Source of the DNA: Corallincola platygyrae | GTDB lineage: Bacteria; Pseudomonadota; Gammaproteobacteria; Enterobacterales; Neiellaceae | Length of the DNA stretch: 64,000 nt | Reading direction: 5' to 3' | NCBI RefSeq assembly: GCF_039544265.1 | Contig: NZ_BAABLI010000010.1 | Coordinates: forward strand, 9,893 to 73,892 | Shown here: positions 8,869 through 16,700 of the stretch, one piece after another | How the letters are laid out: each line of letters opens with the position of its first letter | Position numbering within the stretch: the stretch's first letter is position 1 | The notes under the pieces: generated by a model | Database searches by the model: none | Told to the model about the DNA's origin: nothing | What the model saw: the letters and a program-made list of their open reading frames with translations, nothing else | Made by a program: the position numbers and the translations under genes

Positions 8869-9359
8869 CACAGCTTCTCCTCTATAACGATCGCCTGGCT
8901 CGGACAAGGCGCTACACACGCACCACAACCGGTACATGCATCAATATCTAATTCAGGGCTGGCGCGCCCTCCAACCTGCAGCTTGAAGCGAATAGCTCGA
9001 TGCTCACAAACATCACCGCAACTGCGGCAAAACACCCCCTGCAGTGACAGGCAGCTCTGCTCAATTTTGGCAACGTACTGCCAGGGTGATTTTTCACTTT
9101 GTTTATTGATCGCATCTGACGGGCAGGCCGTACTACAGTTGTCGCAAAAGGTGCATTCGGCCTGGCTGAAATCAATTTCGGGGAAACCACCACTGCCCAC
9201 TTTGATGACATTGGTAGGACAGGCGTTTACGCAATCACCACAACGGGTGCACGCCTCAGTGAAATCAGCTTCAGCAAGGCTCCACGGCGGCCTCAAGGGC
9301 GCAGATTGTTTTATGTCAGGACGAAACAGGTTTCGTCGCGACAGGTTCACAACAGTCAT
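8868..9359 (-). CDS. napF: NapF, iron-sulfur accessory protein of nitrate reductase
   Basis: Cytoplasmic ferredoxin-type protein that interacts with immature NapA and is thought to help assemble its iron-sulfur cluster. The 163 residues contain three full four-cysteine motifs (CTRCGDCVNACP, CTFCDNCSTACP, CTGCGACVAPCP) and a shorter Cys cluster CRSCGDVC. It lies between napE and napD, three bases after the napE stop, in the order napEFDABC. Confidence 0.94.
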   Translation of the reverse strand: MTVVNLSRRNLFRPDIKQSAPLRPPWSLAEADFTEACTRCGDCVNACPTNVIKVGSGGFPEIDFSQAECTFCDNCSTACPSDAINKQSEKSPWQYVAKIEQSCLSLQGVFCRSCGDVCEHRAIRFKLQVGGRASPELDIDACTGCGACVAPCPSQAIVIEEKL

Positions 9360-9362
9360 TAT

Positions 9363-9539
9363 CTAGCTGCCTGGTGGTCCCATAATCAATTGGGAAAACC
9401 AGATAGCAAATCCGTAGACGGTCACGAGAGCGACCGTAATGGCCGGAGCCAAGACGACTGTAAGGAACAGGAACATTCTAAGTTCCCACTTTTTTTCCTG
9501 TTCCGGCGTGATCTCTGATGTAGGTTGGGGATCGGTCAC
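9363..9539 (-). CDS. napE: NapE, small membrane protein of the nap operon
   Basis: Short single-pass membrane protein of unknown role found at the start of many nap operons. A cytoplasmic head with TPEQEKKWELRMF precedes one membrane helix of about 27 residues ending FSQLIMGPPGS, which is typical of NapE. Start is uncertain: GTG at 9539 has AGAGG seven bases upstream and gives 58 residues, while an in-frame TTG at 9569 gives 68 residues with a poor ribosome site. First gene of the nap operon. Confidence 0.85.
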   Translation of the reverse strand: MTDPQPTSEITPEQEKKWELRMFLFLTVVLAPAITVALVTVYGFAIWFSQLIMGPPGS

Positions 9540-9597
9540 ACTGCCTGCCTCTTTGTTATTTGCTAACAAGGTTAATCAGGAATTCCGGATTTGCCGC

Positions 9598-9613
9598 TAT
9601 CCCCAAAGGGATA
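9598..9613 (-). promoter_or_regulatory. Candidate NarP/NarL 7-2-7 site upstream of napE
   Basis: TATCCCCAAAGGGATA is a near-palindrome matching the 7-2-7 heptamer layout known for NarP (TACYYMT, two bases, then its complement), except that both arms have TAT instead of TAC. It lies about 60 bases upstream of the GTG start of napE. A NarP homologue is encoded at 13,100. Confidence 0.45.
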
Positions 9614-9648
9614 ATTTTTAGCCAATATTTCAGCCGGTTATCTGTTCT

Positions 9649-9662
9649 TTGATTTCCATCAA
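9649..9662 (-). promoter_or_regulatory. FNR-type operator of the nap operon
   Basis: TTGATTTCCATCAA matches the FNR/Anr consensus TTGAT-N4-ATCAA at all ten conserved bases. Its centre lies 50 bp upstream of the centre of the NarP-like site. Oxygen-responsive activation of nap by FNR is established in E. coli; here it is inferred. Confidence 0.7.
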
Positions 9663-9780
9663 CATCCGGATTTCGGAGATCAGCCGATTGCACAAAATGT
9701 GAACCAATACGACCAAGCTGATCCCGATCAAGTCTAGACCATGAGGAGAAGAGTGGCGGAGAGTTAAGGTGTCATAAATT

Positions 9781-9824
9781 TATTGGTGGCAAAGAGTTAG
9801 GTAAATAGACCCTAGCCACCAATA
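9781..9824 (-). terminator. Hairpin spanning the end of moaA
   Basis: A perfect 10-bp inverted repeat, TATTGGTGGC (9781-9790) and GCCACCAATA (9815-9824), with a 24-base loop. The upstream arm encodes the last codons of moaA. On the minus strand the stem is followed by AATTTATG and no T tract, so intrinsic termination is only a possibility. Confidence 0.35.
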
Positions 9825-10792
9825 GATGCAAGGTGCGGGGTGACACCGCTGTCCCCGTCATGAAGGAAGTGTGTTTCACGTTTCGTTTGTAGCGCGGATT
9901 GCAGGCGAGCCACTAATTCAGCCTGATGCTCGTCGGCGCCAAGCAGATCACGCAGTTCAACCCCCGCTTCACCAAACAGGCAAAGGTGTAATTTGCCCAA
10001 CGCCGATACTCGAAGACGATTACAGCCAGCGCAGAAGTCTTTGCTATAGGGCATGATCAGACCGATGCCACCTTCATAGTCTGGGTGCCAGAATCGCTCT
10101 GCTGGGCCCGCGTCCTTTTCACGGATCGCTTGCTGCCAGCCCTGTTGCAGTAACTGCTGCTTGATCACTTCACCGCGCTGGTGGTGTTGTTGAAAATAAC
10201 TGTCCATCTCACCGGTTTGCATCAGCTCGATAAAACGCATTTCTACCGGACGTTGCTTCACCCAGTCCAAAAAGCCAACCAGCTCTTTATCGTTGAGCCC
10301 TTTCAACAGCACACTGTTCACTTTGATAGATTCAAAGCCCGCATCCAGTGCCGCATCAATTCCCGCCATCACCTGATGGAAAAGGTTCTCACCCGTTATC
10401 TGATGAAACATGCGAGGGTCAAGGCTATCAACACTTACATTCAAGTGTGTAAGCCCCGCATCACGCCACTGTTTTGCGTGTTTGGCGAGACGATAACCAT
10501 TGGTGGTTAATGCGACTTTTTTTATGCCAGGGGTCTCAGCGACACTGCTGAGCAGCTCGCAGAAATCTTTGCGAAGTGTCGGTTCGCCACCTGTCAGCCG
10601 CACTTTTTGGGTACCAAGCGCGGCAAATGCACGTGTTACCCGAGCCACTTCTGGCTGAGTCAGGAACTGCTGGCGACCATTAGGACGGTATCCATCAGGC
10701 AGGCAATACTGACAACGGAAGTTACACACATCCGTGACAGATAATCGAAGATAGTAAAACTTACGGCCAAAGCCGTCTTGCAACTGTTTCAT
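9812..10792 (-). CDS. moaA: GTP 3',8-cyclase MoaA (radical SAM), first step of Moco synthesis
   Basis: Radical SAM enzyme that turns GTP into 3',8-cyclo-GTP. Residues Cys23, Cys27 and Cys30 (CNFRCQYC) hold the SAM cluster; a second C-terminal cysteine set (FCAGCNRLRVSALGKLHLC) holds the substrate-side cluster, and the protein ends with the required Gly-Gly. The ATG at 10792 (MKQLQDGFGRKFYYLRLS) is chosen by homology and by an AAAGGTGG ribosome site; an open frame continues upstream to 10870 but overlaps the leader. moaA stands apart from moaBCDE, with the nap operon between them, and is divergent from narQ. Confidence 0.95.
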   Translation of the reverse strand: MKQLQDGFGRKFYYLRLSVTDVCNFRCQYCLPDGYRPNGRQQFLTQPEVARVTRAFAALGTQKVRLTGGEPTLRKDFCELLSSVAETPGIKKVALTTNGYRLAKHAKQWRDAGLTHLNVSVDSLDPRMFHQITGENLFHQVMAGIDAALDAGFESIKVNSVLLKGLNDKELVGFLDWVKQRPVEMRFIELMQTGEMDSYFQQHHQRGEVIKQQLLQQGWQQAIREKDAGPAERFWHPDYEGGIGLIMPYSKDFCAGCNRLRVSALGKLHLCLFGEAGVELRDLLGADEHQAELVARLQSALQTKRETHFLHDGDSGVTPHLASIGG

Positions 10793-10829
10793 GGCCACCT
10801 TTCCAAGTACGGGAGGCTGTTCCATTTCT

Positions 10830-10940
10830 GAAGCAACCCTGGTGAAGCATAGCCTTATGGCCCACTTCACGGCTCAACCACCCTATCTGCATCATTCATG
10901 TTAGAACCAGCAAACGTAGGTATGAGGAGCTCGGTGTCTA
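10830..10940 (-). ncRNA. Structured moaA leader, candidate Moco riboswitch
   Basis: The moaA leader contains CACCGAGCTCCTC (about 10924-10937) and, further on, a strong hairpin GTGAAG...CTTCAC (10842-10870) enclosing GCC-ATAA-GGC, followed by AGGGTTGC. Moco-sensing leaders are known in front of moaA in gammaproteobacteria and have a similar position, size and helix-with-tetraloop layout. The assignment rests on position and visible pairing, not on a covariance search. Confidence 0.45.
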
Positions 10941-11026
10941 CAACTAATAAGTCCAGTCTAACCCATTTATACAGATTAGTAACAATCACTCCTTAGTGGT
11001 AATTTGGCAGGTATTGCTTCGACTTA

Positions 11027-11040
11027 TTGATTTATATCAG
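11027..11040 (-). promoter_or_regulatory. FNR-like site between moaA and narQ
   Basis: TTGATTTATATCAG matches nine of ten conserved bases of the FNR consensus. It ends nine bases before the narQ start, overlapping its ribosome site, so it is better placed to drive moaA on the minus strand. FNR activation of moaA is known in E. coli. Confidence 0.5.
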
Positions 11041-11048
11041 GTAATCGG

Positions 11049-12797
11049 ATGACCTCCATAGATGCCAGCCAGCAGTTGCCGGAAACCCCAAGACACTCAT
11101 TAACTAGAGTGATATCACGCACCATGACGCTGATGGTTGTCATGGCAGCGCTCGCCATCTCCGTTTCTATTCTGACGCTGTTACAAAGTCACTCGGATGC
11201 CAGGGCGATCAACGTGTCTGGCTCGCTGCGAATGCAAAACTATCGCATGGCCTATGCCATTGAGACCGAAGCGCCAGAAGCCGAGATTCGAGAAAAAATC
11301 GCTGCGTTTGAAAGCTCATTATTCGAACCCGCGCTGGGCAAACTATTAGACCGAAATACCCCTCCAAAACTGAAACGCAAATACCAGGCAATTGTCGATG
11401 AGTGGGCTCAGCTTAAAACTCATCTGCAGACCCCTGAAGAGCGTCATGCTTACCTAAGTCAGGTAAAAAGTTTTGTGGACCGCATCGATAAGCTGGTGTT
11501 TCTGCTGCAAAGCCATTTGGAAGACAAGGTTGCCATGTTGGTGCTGTTTGAGGCCATCTGTCTTTTGGTATTGCTAGCCACCGCAGGCTTTGCGATTCGG
11601 TTTGTCAGCCATCAGGTAGTACACCCTCTTAAACTCCTGATGACGGCGGCCCAGAAAGTGAAGCAAGGGGACTTTTCCTCTGTGGTGCCTACCATGAAGA
11701 AAGACGAGCTCGGCATGTTGTCTGAGGCATTCAATGATATGTCTGCAGACTTGGCCAAACTCTATGACGACTTGAATCAGAAGGTGTCAGAAAAAACTGA
11801 AGAGCTGCACCTGGCCAATAACACGCTCTCAGTACTGTTCCAATGCTCAGAAGCTGTGCATGTCAGCCATATTGACGATGCCCAGATCACCGAACTGATG
11901 CAGCGCATTGTTGACCACACACCTATCGCAGCCATGCAAGCGAAACTGGATCCCAAACTCAGCAATGCACTCAAGCCAGACTTTATGGTTGGAGACGAAG
12001 GAGGTACGGCTTACCACACCTGCTTTGCCCTTACGATCAATGACGTGGCTTTAGGACATCTAGAGTTGCACTCTGAGCATGAACTGAATGACAACACGCT
12101 CAGACTGATGTCGACCTTTAGCCGCCTGATATCAAAAGTCCTGCATGTTGAGCTGCTACTACAGCAAGAGCAACAGCTTATTCTTCTGGAAGAGCGTTCT
12201 ATTATTGCCCGAGAGCTGCATGACTCATTGGCGCAATCACTCTCTTATCTGAAAATTCAGTTGGCTTTGCTGAGACGGGCCAGTCAAAACGCGGACGCTC
12301 CGAACAGTGACATCCTGGTAGACCTGGATACCGGACTCAACTCCGCTTACCGCCAGTTGAGGGAGCTACTCAGCACCTTCCGTCTGTCGGTGAAAGATGA
12401 CAATCTCAATACCGCTATTGAAAAAGTGCTGGCACAGCTTCAGCCCCAAACCAAAGCTAAGTTAACGCTTAACTACCAGATAACCGATCGCCCATTGCCG
12501 CCGCATCAATACATTCACGTGCTGCAGATCGTCCGTGAAGCCGCACTGAACGCAATTAAACACGCCGACGCTGGCGAGATAAAAGTGAACTGTTGTTATG
12601 ACAGCCGGGGAGATGTGGATATTACTGTCGAGGATGATGGCAAAGGGATCGGCGACGTGCCGCAAAAGCTTCACCACTACGGTGTAGCAATCATGAAAGA
12701 GCGCGCCGAGTCGCTAAGCGGCGAGTTGGAAATTGCAAATCAGCCTGACGGTGGTACCTTAGTGACGCTGCGTTTTCCAATAGCTAGGGCCTGTTGA
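11049..12797 (+). CDS. narQ: Nitrate/nitrite sensor histidine kinase NarQ
   Basis: Membrane sensor kinase that detects periplasmic nitrate or nitrite and phosphorylates NarP. Layout: membrane helix about 25-47, the nitrate-binding P-box INVSGSLRMQNYRMAYAI near residue 55, second helix about 165-187, HAMP, a signalling linker beginning EKTEELHLANNTLSVLFQCS, the HisKA_3 box with His391 (ARELHDSLAQSLSYLKIQL) and a HATPase domain with DDGKGIG. Resemblance is greater to NarQ than NarX. The last four residues (Ala-Arg-Ala-Cys) and the TGA stop lie inside the inverted-repeat element at 12,784, so the natural C-terminus has been replaced by a few codons. The start has AGGT six bases upstream. Confidence 0.92.
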   Translation: MTSIDASQQLPETPRHSLTRVISRTMTLMVVMAALAISVSILTLLQSHSDARAINVSGSLRMQNYRMAYAIETEAPEAEIREKIAAFESSLFEPALGKLLDRNTPPKLKRKYQAIVDEWAQLKTHLQTPEERHAYLSQVKSFVDRIDKLVFLLQSHLEDKVAMLVLFEAICLLVLLATAGFAIRFVSHQVVHPLKLLMTAAQKVKQGDFSSVVPTMKKDELGMLSEAFNDMSADLAKLYDDLNQKVSEKTEELHLANNTLSVLFQCSEAVHVSHIDDAQITELMQRIVDHTPIAAMQAKLDPKLSNALKPDFMVGDEGGTAYHTCFALTINDVALGHLELHSEHELNDNTLRLMSTFSRLISKVLHVELLLQQEQQLILLEERSIIARELHDSLAQSLSYLKIQLALLRRASQNADAPNSDILVDLDTGLNSAYRQLRELLSTFRLSVKDDNLNTAIEKVLAQLQPQTKAKLTLNYQITDRPLPPHQYIHVLQIVREAALNAIKHADAGEIKVNCCYDSRGDVDITVEDDGKGIGDVPQKLHHYGVAIMKERAESLSGELEIANQPDGGTLVTLRFPIARAC

Positions 12798-13067
12798 CCT
12801 TTGCTGTTTGTTTTTGTAGCAATATGTTGGTGATTTAGGCGAGGCAGAGGCTGTGAAGTTGAGTGGCCCTCAATAAATAGCCGATAACGAAGCATAAATC
12901 GCCAACAAATGCTGCCCCTTCTTTTGAAGGAAATGGGGTTCATTGAAACACGTTCTGAGCTGCGTCATTCGCTACTTACTTAGATCGCTAAGTTACGTAG
13001 CTCACTTCTTGCTCAAAACGTGTTTCATTCGAACAAAATCCATACACTAAAGGTCAACAGACCCTAG
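12784..13067. mobile_element. MITE-like 284-bp element with 19-bp terminal inverted repeats
   Basis: The ends are CTAGGGCCTGTTGACCTTT (12784-12802) and AAAGGTCAACAGACCCTAG (13049-13067), inverted with one mismatch. CTAG at both outer ends may be a target duplication. Nested inside are a 16-bp inverted repeat with one mismatch (12945-12960 and 13011-13026) and a third inverted pair (12957-12965 and 12995-13003). No open frame of useful length is present. It fills the gap between narQ and narP and supplies the narQ stop codon. Confidence 0.65.
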
Positions 13068-13099
13068 TCATAGCGCAGCCTAATTTCCAGGGAGAGCAA

Positions 13100-13735
13100 A
13101 TGAGCAGTCAAGTACACAGGGTTTTAGTTGTTGATGATCATCCATTGATGCGCAAGGGAGTGATTCAGCTTTTGGCATTGGATCCATCGTTTCAGCTGGT
13201 TGGCGAAGCCAGCAATGGTGAAGAAGCCGTTGCGCTGGCGCTGCATCGTCGTCCAGATTTGATCCTGTTAGACCTCAACATGAAAGGTATGGATGGCCTG
13301 GAAACGCTGAAAGAGCTGCGTGCCGAAGGTGTCGATTGTCACGTCATCGCCCTGACCGTATCCGATGCATACGAAGACGTGATTGCGATGCTGAACCAGG
13401 GCGCGAATGGTTATCTGCTAAAAGATATGGAGCCGGAAAATATGCTCAGTTCGCTGCGTCTGGCGGCCAACGGTGAGCAGGTGCTAAGTAAAGAGATTGC
13501 TGGTTACCTCTTGCAACGTCCTCAAGCCGAACAAACGCCAAAAGACGAAAAGCTCAGCGCTATTACTCGTCGTGAAACAGAGATCTTGGCGCTCATCGCC
13601 AAAGGGCACAGTAATCGCGAGATTGGTGAAACACTGCATATCTCTGAAGGTACTGTGAAAGTGCATGTGAAAAGCTTGCTGAAGAAGCTAGGCATGAAGA
13701 GCCGCGTTGAAGCAGCGGTCTGGTACCTAAGTTAA
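13100..13735 (+). CDS. narP: Nitrate/nitrite response regulator NarP
   Basis: NarL-family DNA-binding regulator acting downstream of NarQ. The receiver domain has acidic pair Asp12-Asp13, phosphoacceptor Asp58 in LLDLNMKGMDG (the NMKGM form seen in NarP) and Lys in LLKDM. The LuxR-type helix-turn-helix ITRRETEILALIAKGHSNRE fills the C-terminal third. Length 211 is normal. GGGAGAG stands four bases before the start. It is separated from narQ by the repeat element, so co-transcription may be weakened. Likely targets are nap at 9.6 kb and nrt at 46.8 kb, both with NarP-like heptamers. Confidence 0.9.
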   Translation: MSSQVHRVLVVDDHPLMRKGVIQLLALDPSFQLVGEASNGEEAVALALHRRPDLILLDLNMKGMDGLETLKELRAEGVDCHVIALTVSDAYEDVIAMLNQGANGYLLKDMEPENMLSSLRLAANGEQVLSKEIAGYLLQRPQAEQTPKDEKLSAITRRETEILALIAKGHSNREIGETLHISEGTVKVHVKSLLKKLGMKSRVEAAVWYLS

Positions 13736-13743
13736 GGTCTTTC

Positions 13744-13778
13744 GGGGCTGCAATAATCCAATTTGATTCAGCAGCCCC
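13744..13778. terminator. Hairpin between convergent narP and sensor kinase gene
   Basis: GGGGCTGC (13744-13751) pairs with GCAGCCCC (13771-13778) around a 19-base loop, between the narP stop and the converging kinase gene. There is no clear T tract on either side, so it is only a weak bidirectional terminator candidate. Confidence 0.4.
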
Positions 13779-13783
13779 AGCCA

Positions 13784-16700
13784 TTATTGGTTAAGCATTG
13801 CCAGCAGTGCTTTTACTTTCTCCAACGCAGCTTCGTAGTCAAAACTATCAATATCGGACCTTATCTGTTCAAACTGCTCTGCATGCGCGCGCAGTGCCAA
13901 TGAAAGCCCATTCAGCTCTTCATCATCAATAAAGTCGTTGTTCGCTAATTTCTGCTTTAACGTATCCAGCTCAACTCTTGGGTCATCATCCGCCAGCTCC
14001 TGGGGCTCAGCAGCAATGTTCAAGGATTCAAGCTCTGAATCTACAGCTGAGAGTACTTGTGACAGTAGTGCCTGCATCTGTTCTAACTGTTCAGGCTCAA
14101 ATTGGTTCTGCCCGGCCAGCTTCACTTCAGCGCTACTCGCCAGGTCACCCAAGGCTGGCATCCCCAGGTTAGCGGCAACACCTTTCAAAGTGTGCGCCAA
14201 CCTCTCAGCTAAATCCCAATCACCGGCTTGCTGAGCGTGGTCCAACTTGCTGACAAACCCTCTGTAGTCACGCCGGAACAGTTCAAGCGCAGAGCGCCAG
14301 GCACTCTCACTGCCAGACATCTGTTTACGGCCAAACTCGGCGTTAAGCGGCATGTCGTGATCTAATGTAATCGCAGCTTTTTTCCTCGCCGGTTCTTTGA
14401 CCTGCTCGGAGCCTGCCAACGTTCGCTCTTTATCAATCCATAGCGCCAGAGTGCGATACAGGTCCTCCTGCAACACCGGCTTGGAGATATGATCATTCAT
14501 GCCAGAGGCCAGGCACTTTTCTCTATCCCCCGCCATCGCGTTCGCAGTCATAGCAATCACAGGCATATCGACAAGGCGCGGATCCTTACGCAATGCCCGA
14601 GTCGTTTCGTAGCCATCCAGTACTGGCATCTGAACATCCATCAAAACTGCATCAAACTGATGGTTCTGAAGCGTATCAAGCGCTTCCTGACCATGATTGG
14701 CGATGGTGACGTCGATGCCAACTAAACGCAGCATTTCTCTGGCAACCTGCTGGTTAATTTGGTTGTCTTCTACCAGCAGTACCTGTCGCTCTTTCAGTAT
14801 CTCTCTCAGAACACTGCCATCAACATAGGCGGTTTCATCAATCTCAGACACTTCAACTTCTGTACTGCAACGAAGGGTAAAGAAGAAAGTCGAACCTGAA
14901 CCTAGCTGGCTTTGCACCCATATCTCGCCGCCCATCATCTCAACCAGTCGTTTGCTGATGGTCAAACCCAACCCAGTACCGCCGTATTGACGTGTGGTAC
15001 TGGAGTCGGCTTGAGTAAAGGCGGTAAACAACTGCTCACACTTTTGAGGGGCGATGCCGATCCCCGTGTCAGTCACAGAGAATTGAAGGTAGGTTTCGTC
15101 ACTCTGACTACGATTCAAATTGGTGACCTTAATACTGATGCCGCCCTCTGAGGTAAACTTCACGGCATTATTAATCAGGTTGATCAGGACCTGTCCTATC
15201 CGCAGCGGATCCCCCATCAGTCGCTCAGGCACATCGTCTTCGATCGAGACATCGAAATTCAGCCCTTTCTCTTCGATCTTCAATTGCACAACACTGCTGG
15301 CGTTTTTAACCACGTCATCCAGATAGAAGGCGGTGTTTTCGATGTCCATTTTGCCCGCTTCAATCTTGGAGAAGTCGAGGATGTCATTGATGATATCGAG
15401 CAAGCTATTCGACGCCGTCCAGATCTTTTCGATGAAGTCTTGCTGCTGAATTGATAACTCCGTGCCCAGAGCTAATTGCGACAACCCTAAGATGGCATTC
15501 ATTGGAGTACGAATTTCATGGCTCATATTAGCCAGAAATTCACTCTTGGCGCGGTTAGCTTTTTCCGCGTCTTGCTTAGCCCCCATCAGAGCTTCATTGG
15601 TGTGTTTCAGCTCGGCGGTTCGCAACCTCACACGATCTTCCAACTCCTCATTGAGTCGGGTCAGCTGGTCCTGAGCCTGACGACGCAATGTGTCGTCCAT
15701 GATAAAGCCCTCTAGGCCCTGTAGCTGTCCATTGCTATCAAACACGCCAGCGCCCTGCTCCCACAACCAACGATAGCTGCCATCAGCATGCTGAATGCGA
15801 TACTCCACGGTATATTGCTGGCGTCGGCCAACTGCCGCCTGAACCTGCTCCCACACACGCTCTTGGTCCTGTTCATGAACGATATCGTTGAAGCTCCTAT
15901 CGCCTCCCATCACGAATCGATCCGTGGCGAAACCGGTCACTTTTTCAAAACCTGGGCTAAGGTACTCCATCGTCCAGTTTTCGTCGTTGGAGCAACGATA
16001 AGCGATGCCTGGCAGGTTATTCATCAACATCGAAACCTTGCGCTCACTCTCACGCATCGCTTCTTCAACTGCTTTTCGGCTGGTGATATCGATATGGGTA
16101 CCGACCATACGTAAAGCCATACCCTTTTCGTCTCGCTCAGTAACCGAGCCACGGGCGAGCACCCAACGAAATCCGCCCTGCTTGGTTCGCATACGAAATT
16201 CACGCTGGTAGCTTTGCTGATCTGGATTTTCAATCACAGCCTGCACCGCAGCGATGGTGGCTTCTCTATCCTCGTCATAGAGCAGGTGAGCAAACGTTTC
16301 CATCACTGCAGGCAACTCACCGGCTTGATAACCCAACATACTGAACCAGCGCGGGCTGTAATAAACCTCGCCCGACGTGACATTCCAGTCCCAAATACCA
16401 TCGTTCGAGGCGGTCATAGCAAGATTAAGTCGGTGTTCACTTTCTTGAAGCGCCTTTTGCGAATGGCGTTGCTCGGTCACGTCCCGGACCGTAACCAGCA
16501 CCATGTTGGCTTCTTCGATCATGATAGGGCTGAGGCTGATTTCAGCGGGGAATAAGTTGCCGTTGCGGCGCATGACTTCAATATCTAGTCCCTGCCCCAT
16601 CATGCGAACATGGGGATTGGAGAAATACTTGTATACCCAGCCGCCATGCTGATCACGCTTGCTGAATGGGATCAGCTTTTCAACGCTGCTGTTTATTAGC

